A stretch of 64,000 nucleotides of DNA from an uncultured bacterium (lineage in GTDB: Bacteria > Actinomycetota > Coriobacteriia > Coriobacteriales > Coriobacteriaceae): NCBI GenBank assembly GCA_905215385.1, contig CAJMPY010000011.1:1-64000 (forward strand), given 5' to 3'. Shown in pieces: positions 51,474-58,718 of this stretch. The stretch's first letter is position 1; each line of letters starts with the position of its first letter. Position numbers and translations under genes: made by a program. Below the pieces are notes generated by a model. It saw only the letters and a list, made by a program, of their open reading frames with translations, made no database searches and had not been told where the DNA came from.

Positions 51474-51917
51474 TTAAGCCTCCAGCTCAATCTTCGTGGG
51501 GTTCTGGGCAGCGTGCGGATGCTCGGCACCAGCGTAGACCTTAAGCTTGGTCATCTGGGCACGGCCGAGGGTGGTCTTGGGCAGCATGCCGCGAACGGCG
51601 CGCTCGATGACCTTCTCCGGGTGCTTCTCCATAGCCTGGCGGAAGCTCTCAGCCTTGAGGCCGCCGTTGTAGCCGCTGTGGCGATAATAGGTCTTCGTGT
51701 CGGCCTTGTTACCGGTAAGCTGGACCTTATCGGCGTTGATGACGACAACGAAGTCGCCGCAGTCGCTGTTGGGCGTGAACTGGGGCTTGTTCTTACCGCG
51801 CAGGATCATTGCGATCTGGGTGGCAAGACGGCCCAGGACAGCACCATCGGCGTCGACGAGAACCCAGTTGCGCTGGACCTCGCCCTGCTTGGCGTAGTGA
51901 GTCGATTTCGAAATCAC
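51474..51917 (-). CDS. rplM: 50S ribosomal protein L13
   Basis: The 147-aa protein is standard L13: RNWVLVDADGAVLGRLATQI, GDFVVVINADKVQLTGNK and RAVRGMLPKTTLGRAQMTKLKVY. It leads the rplM-rpsI operon. A good promoter and a leader hairpin lie upstream, see 51946 and 51984. Confidence 0.98.
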   Translation of the reverse strand: MISKSTHYAKQGEVQRNWVLVDADGAVLGRLATQIAMILRGKNKPQFTPNSDCGDFVVVINADKVQLTGNKADTKTYYRHSGYNGGLKAESFRQAMEKHPEKVIERAVRGMLPKTTLGRAQMTKLKVYAGAEHPHAAQNPTKIELEA

Positions 51918-51945
51918 TTAGACTCCTCCATGTACAGTACGTGTT

Positions 51946-51977
51946 GTTACAGAGATTCACGGGGCTCTGCAAGTAAC
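51946..51977 (-). promoter_or_regulatory. leader hairpin before rplM
   Basis: On the minus strand GTTAC and CAGAG (51977-51973 and 51969-51965) pair with CTCTGTAAC (51954-51946), leaving a three-base bulge. It lies in the transcribed leader between promoter and rplM. Ribosomal protein L13 leaders for autogenous control are known in Firmicutes; whether this is one is inference. Confidence 0.4.
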
Positions 51978-51983
51978 CCGTCC

Positions 51984-52011
51984 ATATTACCCCGCTCGTC
52001 GCCCGAGTCAA
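51984..52011 (-). promoter_or_regulatory. promoter of rplM-rpsI
   Basis: Read on the minus strand, TTGACT (52011-52006) is followed after 16 bases by TAATAT (51989-51984). The position, about 67 bp before rplM, fits a strong vegetative promoter. Confidence 0.7.
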
Positions 52012-52074
52012 CAGGTATTTTGGCTCTGACCAGACTTTCTGCACATGTCGTCCATGGGTCATGACGTCGCGACA

Positions 52075-52953
52075 CTAGCGCTCGACAAATGCCTCGATAT
52101 CACGCAGTAGGCGCTTTGCCTCCTGGCGGCCCTGAATATACAGGTCGAGGAGCTTTGCCGGATCGTGCTCAACGTGGCCGACCTCGACCGGCTTTTGCGG
52201 AGCAACGACCAGCGCGCGGCCCTCGCGCTCATACTTCCACAGATGCATGCGTTGGAGGTTATAGCGGTCGTGGCGCGTCTCGATAGCCTCGAGCAGGTAG
52301 GGGTAGTCGACATAGCGGGCGCGCGCGGCGGGCATAAACTCGTAGGGCTTTTTCTCGTATGAGCGGTCCTGCGTGACAATAACAACCGCGCGATCGAAGC
52401 CCGCCTCCTCCAGCACGTGCTCGATGGGGACCGAATCGGCTACGCCGCCGTCGACGTATTTGTGCCCGTCAATCTCGACCGGCGGCGTCACCAGCGGCAG
52501 CGACGTCGATGCGCGCACGGCGTCGAGGTCAAGTACGGCGCTTTTGACCGGCAGGTACGCGGCGGTTCCAAAGAGCATGTCCGTCGCGACGGCGTACATC
52601 TCGATGGAGCTCGCGTCGAACGTCTCGTTGTCAAAGGGATCCAGGCGGTCCTGGACATCGTTGAAGATAAAGTCGTAACCCACAATGGAGCCCGTGGACG
52701 CAAACGATGCGGCACCCATGAAGCGGTTGTCGTTGCAGAAAGCCAGGTTGATGCGGTTGGCACGACCGATCTGGTGCGACTTGTAGTTCACGCCGTTGAG
52801 GGCGCCGGCCGATACGCCGTAGACAGCCGGAATCTCGACGCCAGCCTCCATGAGGACGTCAAGCACGCCCGCGGTAAACTGCCCGCGAAAACTACCGCCC
52901 TCCAAAACGAGCGCGACCTTGCCGGCGTTCTTTGCCTTATCTTCTGCAGTCAT
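52075..52953 (-). CDS. patatin-like phospholipase family protein
   Basis: The 292-aa protein is a serine acyl hydrolase of the YjjU/RssA-like patatin group. It has LVLEGGSFRGQFTAGVLDVL (oxyanion G-G-x-R), VYGVSAGALNGVNYKSHQIG (nucleophile in GVSAG) and KYVDGGVADSVPIEH (Asp of the Ser-Asp dyad). No signal peptide is visible. It probably cleaves lipid acyl chains in the cytoplasm or at the membrane face. The start ATG 52953 has AGGAGG upstream. It converges away from the repeats that border the prophage. Confidence 0.93.
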   Translation of the reverse strand: MTAEDKAKNAGKVALVLEGGSFRGQFTAGVLDVLMEAGVEIPAVYGVSAGALNGVNYKSHQIGRANRINLAFCNDNRFMGAASFASTGSIVGYDFIFNDVQDRLDPFDNETFDASSIEMYAVATDMLFGTAAYLPVKSAVLDLDAVRASTSLPLVTPPVEIDGHKYVDGGVADSVPIEHVLEEAGFDRAVVIVTQDRSYEKKPYEFMPAARARYVDYPYLLEAIETRHDRYNLQRMHLWKYEREGRALVVAPQKPVEVGHVEHDPAKLLDLYIQGRQEAKRLLRDIEAFVER

Positions 52954-53040
52954 GTTGACCTCCTGCTGTTTCGTTTTGGCCTTCTTCTACCCAGTTTTGC
53001 AATGGAGGGCGCATAGGTTTTGGAGTTGAGGAGATGGAGC

Positions 53041-53177
53041 GGAAAGCACGTCCCAGTTTGAGGCGGGATTCCGGGATGCGCTTTCCGCCAGCAACCCATC
53101 CGGAAAATGCATCCCATTCTGAGCCGGTATTCTGGGACGCAGTTTCCGTTGGACGACCGTTAGGAAAGCGCGTCCCA
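53041..53177. repeat. 61-bp tandem palindromic units
   Basis: Unit 1 (53041-53086) and unit 2 (53102-53147) each begin GGAAA and end TTTCC, and have CCCA/GGGA inside, so each can fold. A third half-unit starts at 53163 (GGAAAGCGCGTCCCA). The period is about 61 bp. They look like intergenic repeats of unknown role. Confidence 0.65.
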
Positions 53178-53203
53178 CCCTGCGTTGCCGTAGCGTTTTC
53201 TTT

Positions 53204-53666
53204 ACGCCCGCGCCCTGCACAGAGTACGATTCTCCGCGGGTTTGGGGTTCCGTTGATGCGGCGTATGGCAGGCTGAGATTCGATAAACATCGCATCTATA
53301 TAGGGTTGGGGCTTTGCGCGGAGAATCCGCGTATTTGCTTCGCAAATCCGCTCCGGCTTCGGCCGCCTGCCGGCGCCCTCGCCCGCGGGCTAAAAACGCT
53401 TCGCGTTTGCTTAACGCTCGCGCCCTGCATAGAGTTCGATTTTCCGCGGTTTGGGGGGATCCGTTGATGCCGGGCGAGGCCAGCTGAGATTCGATAAACA
53501 TCGCATCCATTTTGAGTCGGAAGTTTGCGCGGAGAATCCGCGTATTTGCTTCGCAAATCCGCGCCGGCTTCGGCCGCCTGCCGGCGTCCTCGCCCGCGGG
53601 CTAAAAACGCTTACGCGTTTTCCTAACGCCCGCGCCCTGCATAGAGTTCGATTCTCCGCGGTGCGG
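53204..53666. repeat. about 211-bp tandem repeat, two full units and a partial third
   Basis: The landmark CGCGCCCTGCA recurs at about 53209, 53419 and 53631, a period of 210-212 bp. Within each full unit are GATTCGATAAACATCGCAT, GCGGAGAATCCGC and the palindrome ATTTGCTTCGCAAAT. Copies differ at few positions. The third unit is cut off after TCCGCGG at about 53661, exactly where the prophage begins. The 714-bp gap 52954-53667 has no gene. Confidence 0.8.
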
Positions 53667-53667
53667 A

Positions 53668-55179
53668 CTAGAAATAAAAATGCAGGTAGATACGAATATC
53701 TACCTGCCTGTTACTTATGGTGGAGCTGGCGTTCATTCGGTCGAACACCTCGCCACCTGGACCTATAGCGCCAGGCAGCGACGGATTATCGCCCAAGCCG
53801 GCAGAATCGTCAAACGTGAACGCCACGCGCAGGCCGTCGTCATCGTCGGGGCCGCCCAGCACCACGCGCGCCACGAACGTGCGCAGGAGCTGCGCGTCGT
53901 CCACCTCGGCGGCGGCCATGCCCTCAAGCCAGAACAGCGCGCGGTCGTAGTCAAGGCGGGCGGCCTCAAGGGCCTCGGCCGTGCGCAGCTCGTCCTTGAG
54001 GAGCACCTGCCGCTGCTTCAGCGCGTCTATGCGCTCCTTGCCGCCCGGCGGCGCGATGCCCGACTCGATGGCCGCCCATATGTTGGAGAACGCCGTCTCG
54101 ATCTTGGCCAGCTCGCCCTTTATGGTCTCGCTCAAGGGCTTCTCGTCGGCGCGCTCCTCCTCGGCGTCGGCCAGCATGCGAGCGATGCGCTCGCGGCTGT
54201 CGGCGCTGCCCAGGGCCTCGCGCACGGCGTCGGCCACGCGCTTCTCCACGACATCGCGGCGCACGGTGCGCCCGCAGCTGCGGCAGCGGTAGTAGTGATA
54301 GGGCCTGCCCGACTTGCCCGTTCCGCTGGTGCCGGTCATCAGCCCGCCGTCTCGCCCGTCGTAGAGCTTGCCCGTGAGCGGGAAGTCCCACGCTTCGGTC
54401 TTGGCGCGGGGCCTGTGCGAGTCCTCAAGCATCCGTATCACCCTCTCCTCGTCATCCATGGGAACGATGGCGGGCATGCCGCCGGGCACGACCACGCCCG
54501 CGTAGCGGTACTCCCCGCCGTTCTCCCGCCGCATCAGTATGCGGCGCACCGTCTGGAAGCGCCACTTGCCGCCGCGCTTGGTGCGGTACGGCTCCCAGGC
54601 GCGCACCACGTCGGCCACCGACTTGCCCGACAAGACCATGCGCACGCCCAGGCGGATGGCGGCGGCCTCCTCCTCGTTGACCACGTAGCGCCCGTCCACT
54701 ATGTCCCAGCCGTAGCGCACGCAGCCGTTGGCCATGCACCGCTCGGCGTTCTTCTGTATGCCGTCGCGTATGCGCTCGCCGTCGAGCGCGCTCTCGTACT
54801 CCGCCAGCACCTCCAGCATGCCCAGCTGCAGCACGCCCGCCGAGCCGTCCGAAATGTCCTCGCCCGCGTACAGTATCTCGACGCGGCAGCGGCGCAGCAT
54901 GATGCGCGCCATGGCCATCTCGTCGCGGTTGCGCATGATTCGGGTAACTTTATATATGACCACGAAATCGAACAGCCCTCGCCTGGCGTCGGCCATCATG
55001 CGCTGGAACTCGGCGCGGTCGGTGTTGGTGCCCGTCTGCGCGAAGTCGCAGTACGTGGCCACCACGCGCAGGTCGTTCTCGGCGCAGTAGGCGCGGGACT
55101 TCTCCACCTGTATCTCTATGGACTCGCCGCGCTGGTTGTGGCTCGAGAAGCGGGCGTATATCGCCGCGCGCCCGCCCAC
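53668..55179 (-). CDS. int: large serine recombinase, prophage integrase
   Basis: The 503-aa protein has the resolvase catalytic domain (about 1-140): AAIYARFSSHNQRGESIEIQ with the catalytic Ser at about residue 12, and YCDFAQTGTNTDRAEFQRMM. The recombinase domain follows (about 150-260), then a zinc ribbon CRSCGRTVRRDVVEKRV and a coiled coil at about 340-410. It would integrate and, with a directionality factor, excise the prophage. GGAGTAGCC before GTG 55179 makes that start better than the ATG at 55212, and puts it 2 bp after the repressor stop. The last residues are encoded by its own terminator. Confidence 0.92.
   Translation of the reverse strand: MGGRAAIYARFSSHNQRGESIEIQVEKSRAYCAENDLRVVATYCDFAQTGTNTDRAEFQRMMADARRGLFDFVVIYKVTRIMRNRDEMAMARIMLRRCRVEILYAGEDISDGSAGVLQLGMLEVLAEYESALDGERIRDGIQKNAERCMANGCVRYGWDIVDGRYVVNEEEAAAIRLGVRMVLSGKSVADVVRAWEPYRTKRGGKWRFQTVRRILMRRENGGEYRYAGVVVPGGMPAIVPMDDEERVIRMLEDSHRPRAKTEAWDFPLTGKLYDGRDGGLMTGTSGTGKSGRPYHYYRCRSCGRTVRRDVVEKRVADAVREALGSADSRERIARMLADAEEERADEKPLSETIKGELAKIETAFSNIWAAIESGIAPPGGKERIDALKQRQVLLKDELRTAEALEAARLDYDRALFWLEGMAAAEVDDAQLLRTFVARVVLGGPDDDDGLRVAFTFDDSAGLGDNPSLPGAIGPGGEVFDRMNASSTISNRQVDIRIYLHFYF
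53682..53707 (-). terminator. terminator overlapping the integrase 3' end
   Basis: GCAGGTAGATA (53682-53692) pairs perfectly with TATCTACCTGC (53697-53707), loop CGAA; on the minus strand ATTTTTATTTC follows. The hairpin lies inside the last codons of the integrase gene. Confidence 0.8.
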
Positions 55180-55181
55180 GG

Positions 55182-55862
55182 CTACTCCATCTCGTCGGCG
55201 GCCTGGAACCACACCACCGTGCCGATCACGCGCACGGGGCCGTCGTCCATGCCGAAAATCATGTCCTCGTAGTCCTCGAAGCTGTCAGCCGACAGCATCA
55301 GCTTGGTGCTGCCCTTGTACCAGCGGCGCATGACCGCGCGGTAGTCCTCGGTCTCCACCACGGCGATGGAGCCGTTGGCGGGCTGGCGGTCGGGGTCGAC
55401 CAGCACGTGGCTGCCCTCGGGTATGATGCGGTTCATGCAGTCGCCCTCGACCTCCAGGGCAAACGCGCGCGGGTGCCCGGCGCACACGGAGGCGGGAACC
55501 TCAACGCGGTGCGCTATCTCCTCCTCGTCGGCGAGCGCGCCGGCGTGCACGCGCCCGAGCGTGAGCAGCGGCACGGTGGCGCTGCTGGCCACCACGGGCA
55601 TGGCACCGGCGGGCATATAGGGGCTGCCCTTGGGCTTTTTGGTCACGGGGTCAATCTGATCCATTCCGCCGTCTTCTATAAGGTGTGACTTACTAATCTG
55701 ATAGCAGGCCGCCATGCGCTCAATAGCTCCCATACGGGGTTCGGAGCGGCCATTTTCCCACTGCGAAACGGCGTTACCTGTCACACCTGCAATCTCACCC
55801 AGTTCATCCTGGGTAACGTCGAAAATCTGCCGTAACTTCTTTATGTTGTCGGATATCGGCAT
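55182..55862 (-). CDS. CI/LexA-type phage repressor (HTH plus S24 domain)
   Basis: The 226-aa protein has an XRE HTH at about residues 5-60 (TQDELGEIAGVTGNAVSQWENGRSEP). A C-terminal S24 domain spans about 100-225. The segment normally holding the catalytic Ser (GDSM) is EGDCMNRIIPEGS with Cys 142, and the usual Lys region reads YRAVMRRW. The self-cleavage dyad therefore looks altered. It is divergent from the Cro-like gene with a dyad between. It would maintain lysogeny. Confidence 0.9.
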   Translation of the reverse strand: MPISDNIKKLRQIFDVTQDELGEIAGVTGNAVSQWENGRSEPRMGAIERMAACYQISKSHLIEDGGMDQIDPVTKKPKGSPYMPAGAMPVVASSATVPLLTLGRVHAGALADEEEIAHRVEVPASVCAGHPRAFALEVEGDCMNRIIPEGSHVLVDPDRQPANGSIAVVETEDYRAVMRRWYKGSTKLMLSADSFEDYEDMIFGMDDGPVRVIGTVVWFQAADEME

Positions 55863-55905
55863 CTTAACTCCTTCCAGGACTTAAATTTATTTTCAATTTT
55901 ACCAA

Positions 55906-55937
55906 AATTAATCTTGACCGTGTTCTGAAGATTAATT
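55906..55937. promoter_or_regulatory. operator/promoter between repressor and Cro-like gene
   Basis: AATTAATCTT (55906-55915) and AAGATTAATT (55928-55937) are perfect inverted arms 12 bases apart. A rightward promoter, TTGACC (55914-55919) with TACAGT (55937-55942) at 17 bases, overlaps both arms. Binding by the repressor would block it. Assignment of the protein is inference. Confidence 0.65.
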
Positions 55938-55963
55938 ACAGTTATGGACAGAAAGGAGGGAGT

Positions 55964-56161
55964 ATGAAGTCACTCAAGCAGGCGCGCATGAGCAAGGGCG
56001 TAACCAAGAAGGCAATGGCTGAACATCTGGGCATTTCAGGACCTACATACGATGTTTATGAAGACCACCCCGACCGTATGCGCATCGAGACGGCTAAAAA
56101 GGCCGCCGACTTCTTGGGCTACAAACCCGAAGAAATTTTTTTCGCTTCAAACTGTAATTAG
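55964..56161 (+). CDS. Cro-like small HTH protein
   Basis: The 65-aa protein is an XRE-type HTH: KQARMSKGVTKKAMAEHLGI followed by SGPTYDVYEDHPDRMRIETA, then a short tail YKPEEIFFASNCN. It is the first rightward gene after the repressor, the usual place of Cro or an antirepressor-type regulator. AAAGGAGGG precedes ATG 55964. Confidence 0.82.
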   Translation: MKSLKQARMSKGVTKKAMAEHLGISGPTYDVYEDHPDRMRIETAKKAADFLGYKPEEIFFASNCN

Positions 56162-56189
56162 ATTTACCTATCAGAAAAGGAGACACACC

Positions 56190-56534
56190 ATGACCAACGC
56201 AAGCAAGATGCCCGTCATCGACGCGAATACCGCCAGCGAGCTGCTGGCCATCGTCGCGAACAGCAAGGACCGCATCACCGTCAATTTCGAGAAGGCGGAG
56301 AACGGCTGCATGGAGGAGACGAAGGGAAGCCTGAAGTGCCGCATCGCGCACGCATGGGGCTTCGAGTTCGAGGCCATCAAGCTGATGGAGGCCGACATGA
56401 TGACGTGCTTCGAGATGGGCGGCGTGCAGTTCAACGTCTACAACTCGGTGCGATTCAGCGTCAACGGCAAGGGCTGGAGCACCGACTTCAGCAGCATCGC
56501 GCGCGACGATGCCTTCGACGACCGAGAGAACTAG
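56190..56534 (+). CDS. phage early hypothetical protein, 114 aa
   Basis: AAAAGGAGAC before ATG 56190 sets the start inside a longer frame. The protein (MTNASKMPVIDANTASELLA ...) is soluble and alpha/beta with three Cys (ENGCMEETKG, LKCRIAHAWG, DMMTCFEMGG). It ends in a cluster of acidic residues (DDAFDDREN). I do not recognise it. It is the first gene of the early operon after the Cro-like protein. Confidence 0.75.
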   Translation: MTNASKMPVIDANTASELLAIVANSKDRITVNFEKAENGCMEETKGSLKCRIAHAWGFEFEAIKLMEADMMTCFEMGGVQFNVYNSVRFSVNGKGWSTDFSSIARDDAFDDREN

Positions 56535-56543
56535 GAGGCGGCC

Positions 56544-56788
56544 ATGCTGAACGAGGTGACCGTACGGGGGGGTTCACCGCCCTCAACGTGAAGAGCGGCA
56601 AGTGCGTGCTGCAGTTTGAGCTGGACCCGAAGTTCCGTGACTTCATCCCCAAGCTGGTGGAGTTCACGGGGCAGATGCTCAACATCCACGTGTACGACGA
56701 CCAGGAGGTGATGTTCGTGGATAGGGACACCGGTGAGGTCGCCTACGAGGACGCCCCGCTGCTTCTGCCGGGCGTCGCGGGCGAATGA
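56544..56788 (+). pseudogene. frameshifted early phage gene (G7 tract)
   Basis: GGAGGCGGCC and ATG 56544 open MLNEVTVRGG, but the frame then stops at the TGA 56589-56591. The continuing protein-like reading GGFTALNVKSGKCVLQFELD ... LPGVAGE is one frame away. The change occurs in a run of seven G (56566-56572). One more G would join both parts into an 81-aa protein. It could be a sequence error, a true mutation, or slippage-controlled expression. The product has no recognised family. Confidence 0.65.
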
Positions 56789-56970
56789 CCCCGATACAGC
56801 GCGCCATGTGCGACGAGTGCGCCGCCATGATGCGCGAGTTCTACAAGGACCCAGAGAACGAGAGGAAGTTCCAGGAATGGAAAAGATCAAGGGAAAGAGG
56901 GTGCGCGTCGCAGCCGGCAAGCGAAAGACGCGCACCGCAACGGTTCACTTCCGAACCGAGACCAGTGTAA
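56785..56970 (+). CDS. small phage protein, 61 aa
   Basis: ATG 56785 overlaps the stop of the preceding gene (ATGA). The first 33 residues (MTPIQRAMCDECAAMMREFY and on) look genuine, with a CDEC pair. The remainder runs in a second frame over the next gene for 94 bp and is Arg-rich. Either both overlapping genes are real or this one is truncated here by a frameshift. Confidence 0.45.
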   Translation: MTPIQRAMCDECAAMMREFYKDPENERKFQEWKRSRERGCASQPASERRAPQRFTSEPRPV

Positions 56971-57077
56971 CACCCGAGCAGCGCCGCGAGAGGCTGCAGG
57001 CCGTTTTCGCCGCCCTGTTCGTCTGCGCGTGCATCGCCGCCACATGGGCGCTGGAGGCAACAGTATGGCCGAGGTAG
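56877..57077 (+). CDS. small phage membrane protein, 66 aa
   Basis: ATG 56877 starts a basic N-terminus (MEKIKGKRVRVAAGKRKTRT) followed by one hydrophobic helix (LQAVFAALFVCACIAATWAL) near the end. A GAGGAAG sequence is present upstream. It overlaps the preceding small gene by 94 bp and the following gene by 13 bp. Function unknown. Confidence 0.6.
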   Translation: MEKIKGKRVRVAAGKRKTRTATVHFRTETSVTPEQRRERLQAVFAALFVCACIAATWALEATVWPR

Positions 57078-57463
57078 ACGCCAAGGCCCAGTCCCTCGTG
57101 GCCAAGGCGTGCGGCTGGGTTGCCTCGAACCCCGATACATGGGCGAAGCTGCGCCGCATCTGCTACCGCCTGATGCTGGAGGGCCACGTCATCCAGCGCG
57201 ACAACGTGTACACCCTGGCGTGCCAGAACGGCATGACCGTGAGCGAGGCCAGCGAGTTCAAGCGCGACCACAACCTGTGGAGCGTGCTGTCCCGCTACAT
57301 GGTGCTGCAGCGCCCCTCCATGCTGGCCGCCGTGAGCTTCCGCCGCACGCCGGTGGACTCCGTGGACCTGGTGGGCACGTGGGAGGCCATCGTGGGCCCA
57401 GCCGTTTTCGCCGCCTCCACGCTAACAGAGGCGCAGGGCATCTACGACAGGGGCGCGCAATGA
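57065..57463 (+). CDS. phage hypothetical protein, 132 aa
   Basis: GGAGGCAACAGT precedes ATG 57065. The soluble protein (MAEVDAKAQSLVAKACGWVA ...) is helical with a possible HTH-like stretch (GHVIQRDNVYTLACQNGMTV followed by SEASEFKRD). It ends four bases into the RusA gene (ATGA overlap). No family is recognised; the position suggests a role in early replication or recombination. Confidence 0.7.
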   Translation: MAEVDAKAQSLVAKACGWVASNPDTWAKLRRICYRLMLEGHVIQRDNVYTLACQNGMTVSEASEFKRDHNLWSVLSRYMVLQRPSMLAAVSFRRTPVDSVDLVGTWEAIVGPAVFAASTLTEAQGIYDRGAQ

Positions 57464-57825
57464 GGTGCACCGTCACGGTCGAGGGCCGAATGCCGAGCCT
57501 GAACGACTACATCAGCGCCGAGCGCGCCAACCGCTACAAGGCGGCGGCCATGAAGAAGCGCGAGACGGCGCGCGTGAGGGCGGCGGCCATGCAGCAGCGC
57601 GCGCCGCGCTTCGAGCGCCGGGTGACCGTGCGCACCACGTTCTACGAGCCCGACATGCGCCGCGACGCCGACAACGTGGGCTTCGCGCGCAAGTTCGTGC
57701 TCGACGGCCTGGTGGCGGCGGGCGTAATCAAGGACGACTCCCGCAAGTACGTGGAGCAGTGCCCCGACAGGGTGCTCACCGACAGGGCGCGCCCCCGCGT
57801 GGTCGTGGAGGTGAGCGACGAGTGA
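57460..57825 (+). CDS. rusA: RusA family Holliday junction resolvase
   Basis: The 121-aa protein has the RusA fold: VTVEGRMPSLNDYISAERAN at the start, the acidic site DMRRDADNVGFARKFVLDGL with the two metal-binding Asp, and GVIKDDSRKYVEQC. It resolves branched DNA formed in phage replication and recombination. Its stop overlaps the GTG of the next gene. Confidence 0.9.
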   Translation: MRCTVTVEGRMPSLNDYISAERANRYKAAAMKKRETARVRAAAMQQRAPRFERRVTVRTTFYEPDMRRDADNVGFARKFVLDGLVAAGVIKDDSRKYVEQCPDRVLTDRARPRVVVEVSDE

Positions 57826-58379
57826 CCCGCCGAGACAAGGGCAGGCCACACAGGGCGTGGCGCAAGGCCGACCTCGACCGCATAGCCGAGCTGGCGGGAA
57901 AGGTGCCCGCCCGCGAGATTCGCCGCGAGCTGCGGCTGTCCAAGAACCAGTTGGATAACGCGCGGCGCGTGATCAACGCCAGCGGCGGCCACGTGTCCCT
58001 GCGCTGCTACCGCCACCGCCTGGAGCTGTGCCCGTCGTGCGGGTGCCGCAGGGCGACCCTCGGCAAGGACGGCATCTGCGAACCGTGCAGACGCCAGCAG
58101 CAGCTTGAGGCCATAGAGGCCCGCATAGCCGAGCTGCTGCCGAGGCTGACCGCAGAGGAGCGCCGCACCTACGAGCGCACCGAGTGCGGCCGAGAGAGCC
58201 GCGCCGACCCCATGCCGCAGGCCCCGGACACCTCGGGCATGAGCCGCTACGCCGCCGACAAGGCGGCAGAGGCGCACGACGAGGCCATGGAGCGATGGCT
58301 GTGCCGCTACCTGTACCGCAGGGTCAAGGCGGCGCAGAAGCGCAAGGAGCGCATAGAGAAAAAAGTTCCGAAATCCTGA
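57822..58379 (+). CDS. phage protein with HTH-like start and zinc ribbon, 185 aa
   Basis: GTG 57822 overlaps the rusA stop (GTGA). The first 55 residues (WRKADLDRIAELAGKVPARE followed by IRRELRLSKNQLDNARRVIN) look like a homeodomain-type HTH. A zinc ribbon follows (CPSCGCRRATLGKDGICEPC). The second half is helical and basic. It is likely DNA-binding and resembles small phage regulators beside rusA; I cannot name the family. Confidence 0.7.
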   Translation: MTRRDKGRPHRAWRKADLDRIAELAGKVPAREIRRELRLSKNQLDNARRVINASGGHVSLRCYRHRLELCPSCGCRRATLGKDGICEPCRRQQQLEAIEARIAELLPRLTAEERRTYERTECGRESRADPMPQAPDTSGMSRYAADKAAEAHDEAMERWLCRYLYRRVKAAQKRKERIEKKVPKS

Positions 58380-58421
58380 AAAGTTTTTATCACTTTTAGT
58401 TTTCCCAGTTAGGAGACCCAA

Positions 58422-58718
58422 ATGCTCACGGAAATCATCAGCAAGACCGTCGCGGACAAGACGGTGGACAGCATCCTGAAGCGCATCGAGCGCGCCGTCC
58501 CCGTGCCCGAGCCGGGCGACGGCGGCTTCGACGCCGCCATGCGCCAGGCGTTCAACATGGGGGCCGCCTGCATGGCCGCGCAAATTAAGAACGGCCCCGT
58601 GCCCACCAAGCGGATCGCGCTCATGGGCGAGGTGGCCCGCGTGGCGTGCCGCGCCCGCCTGGTGGGCATGGAGTGCCACGTGGTCGTAGACGAGGAGGCC
58701 CGCGCATGCAATCGCTAG
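58422..58718 (+). CDS. phage hypothetical protein, 98 aa
   Basis: TAGGAGACCCA precedes ATG 58422. The protein (MLTEIISKTVADKTVDSILK ...) is helical, with no signal peptide and two Cys late in the chain. It overlaps the ParB-like gene by 13 bp, so the two are coupled. Function not recognised. Confidence 0.7.
   Translation: MLTEIISKTVADKTVDSILKRIERAVPVPEPGDGGFDAAMRQAFNMGAACMAAQIKNGPVPTKRIALMGEVARVACRARLVGMECHVVVDEEARACNR

Noticed and set aside
53680..55272. 530-codon open frame opposite the integrase
   Set aside because: Antisense shadow; Ala/His/Val-rich and without domain.
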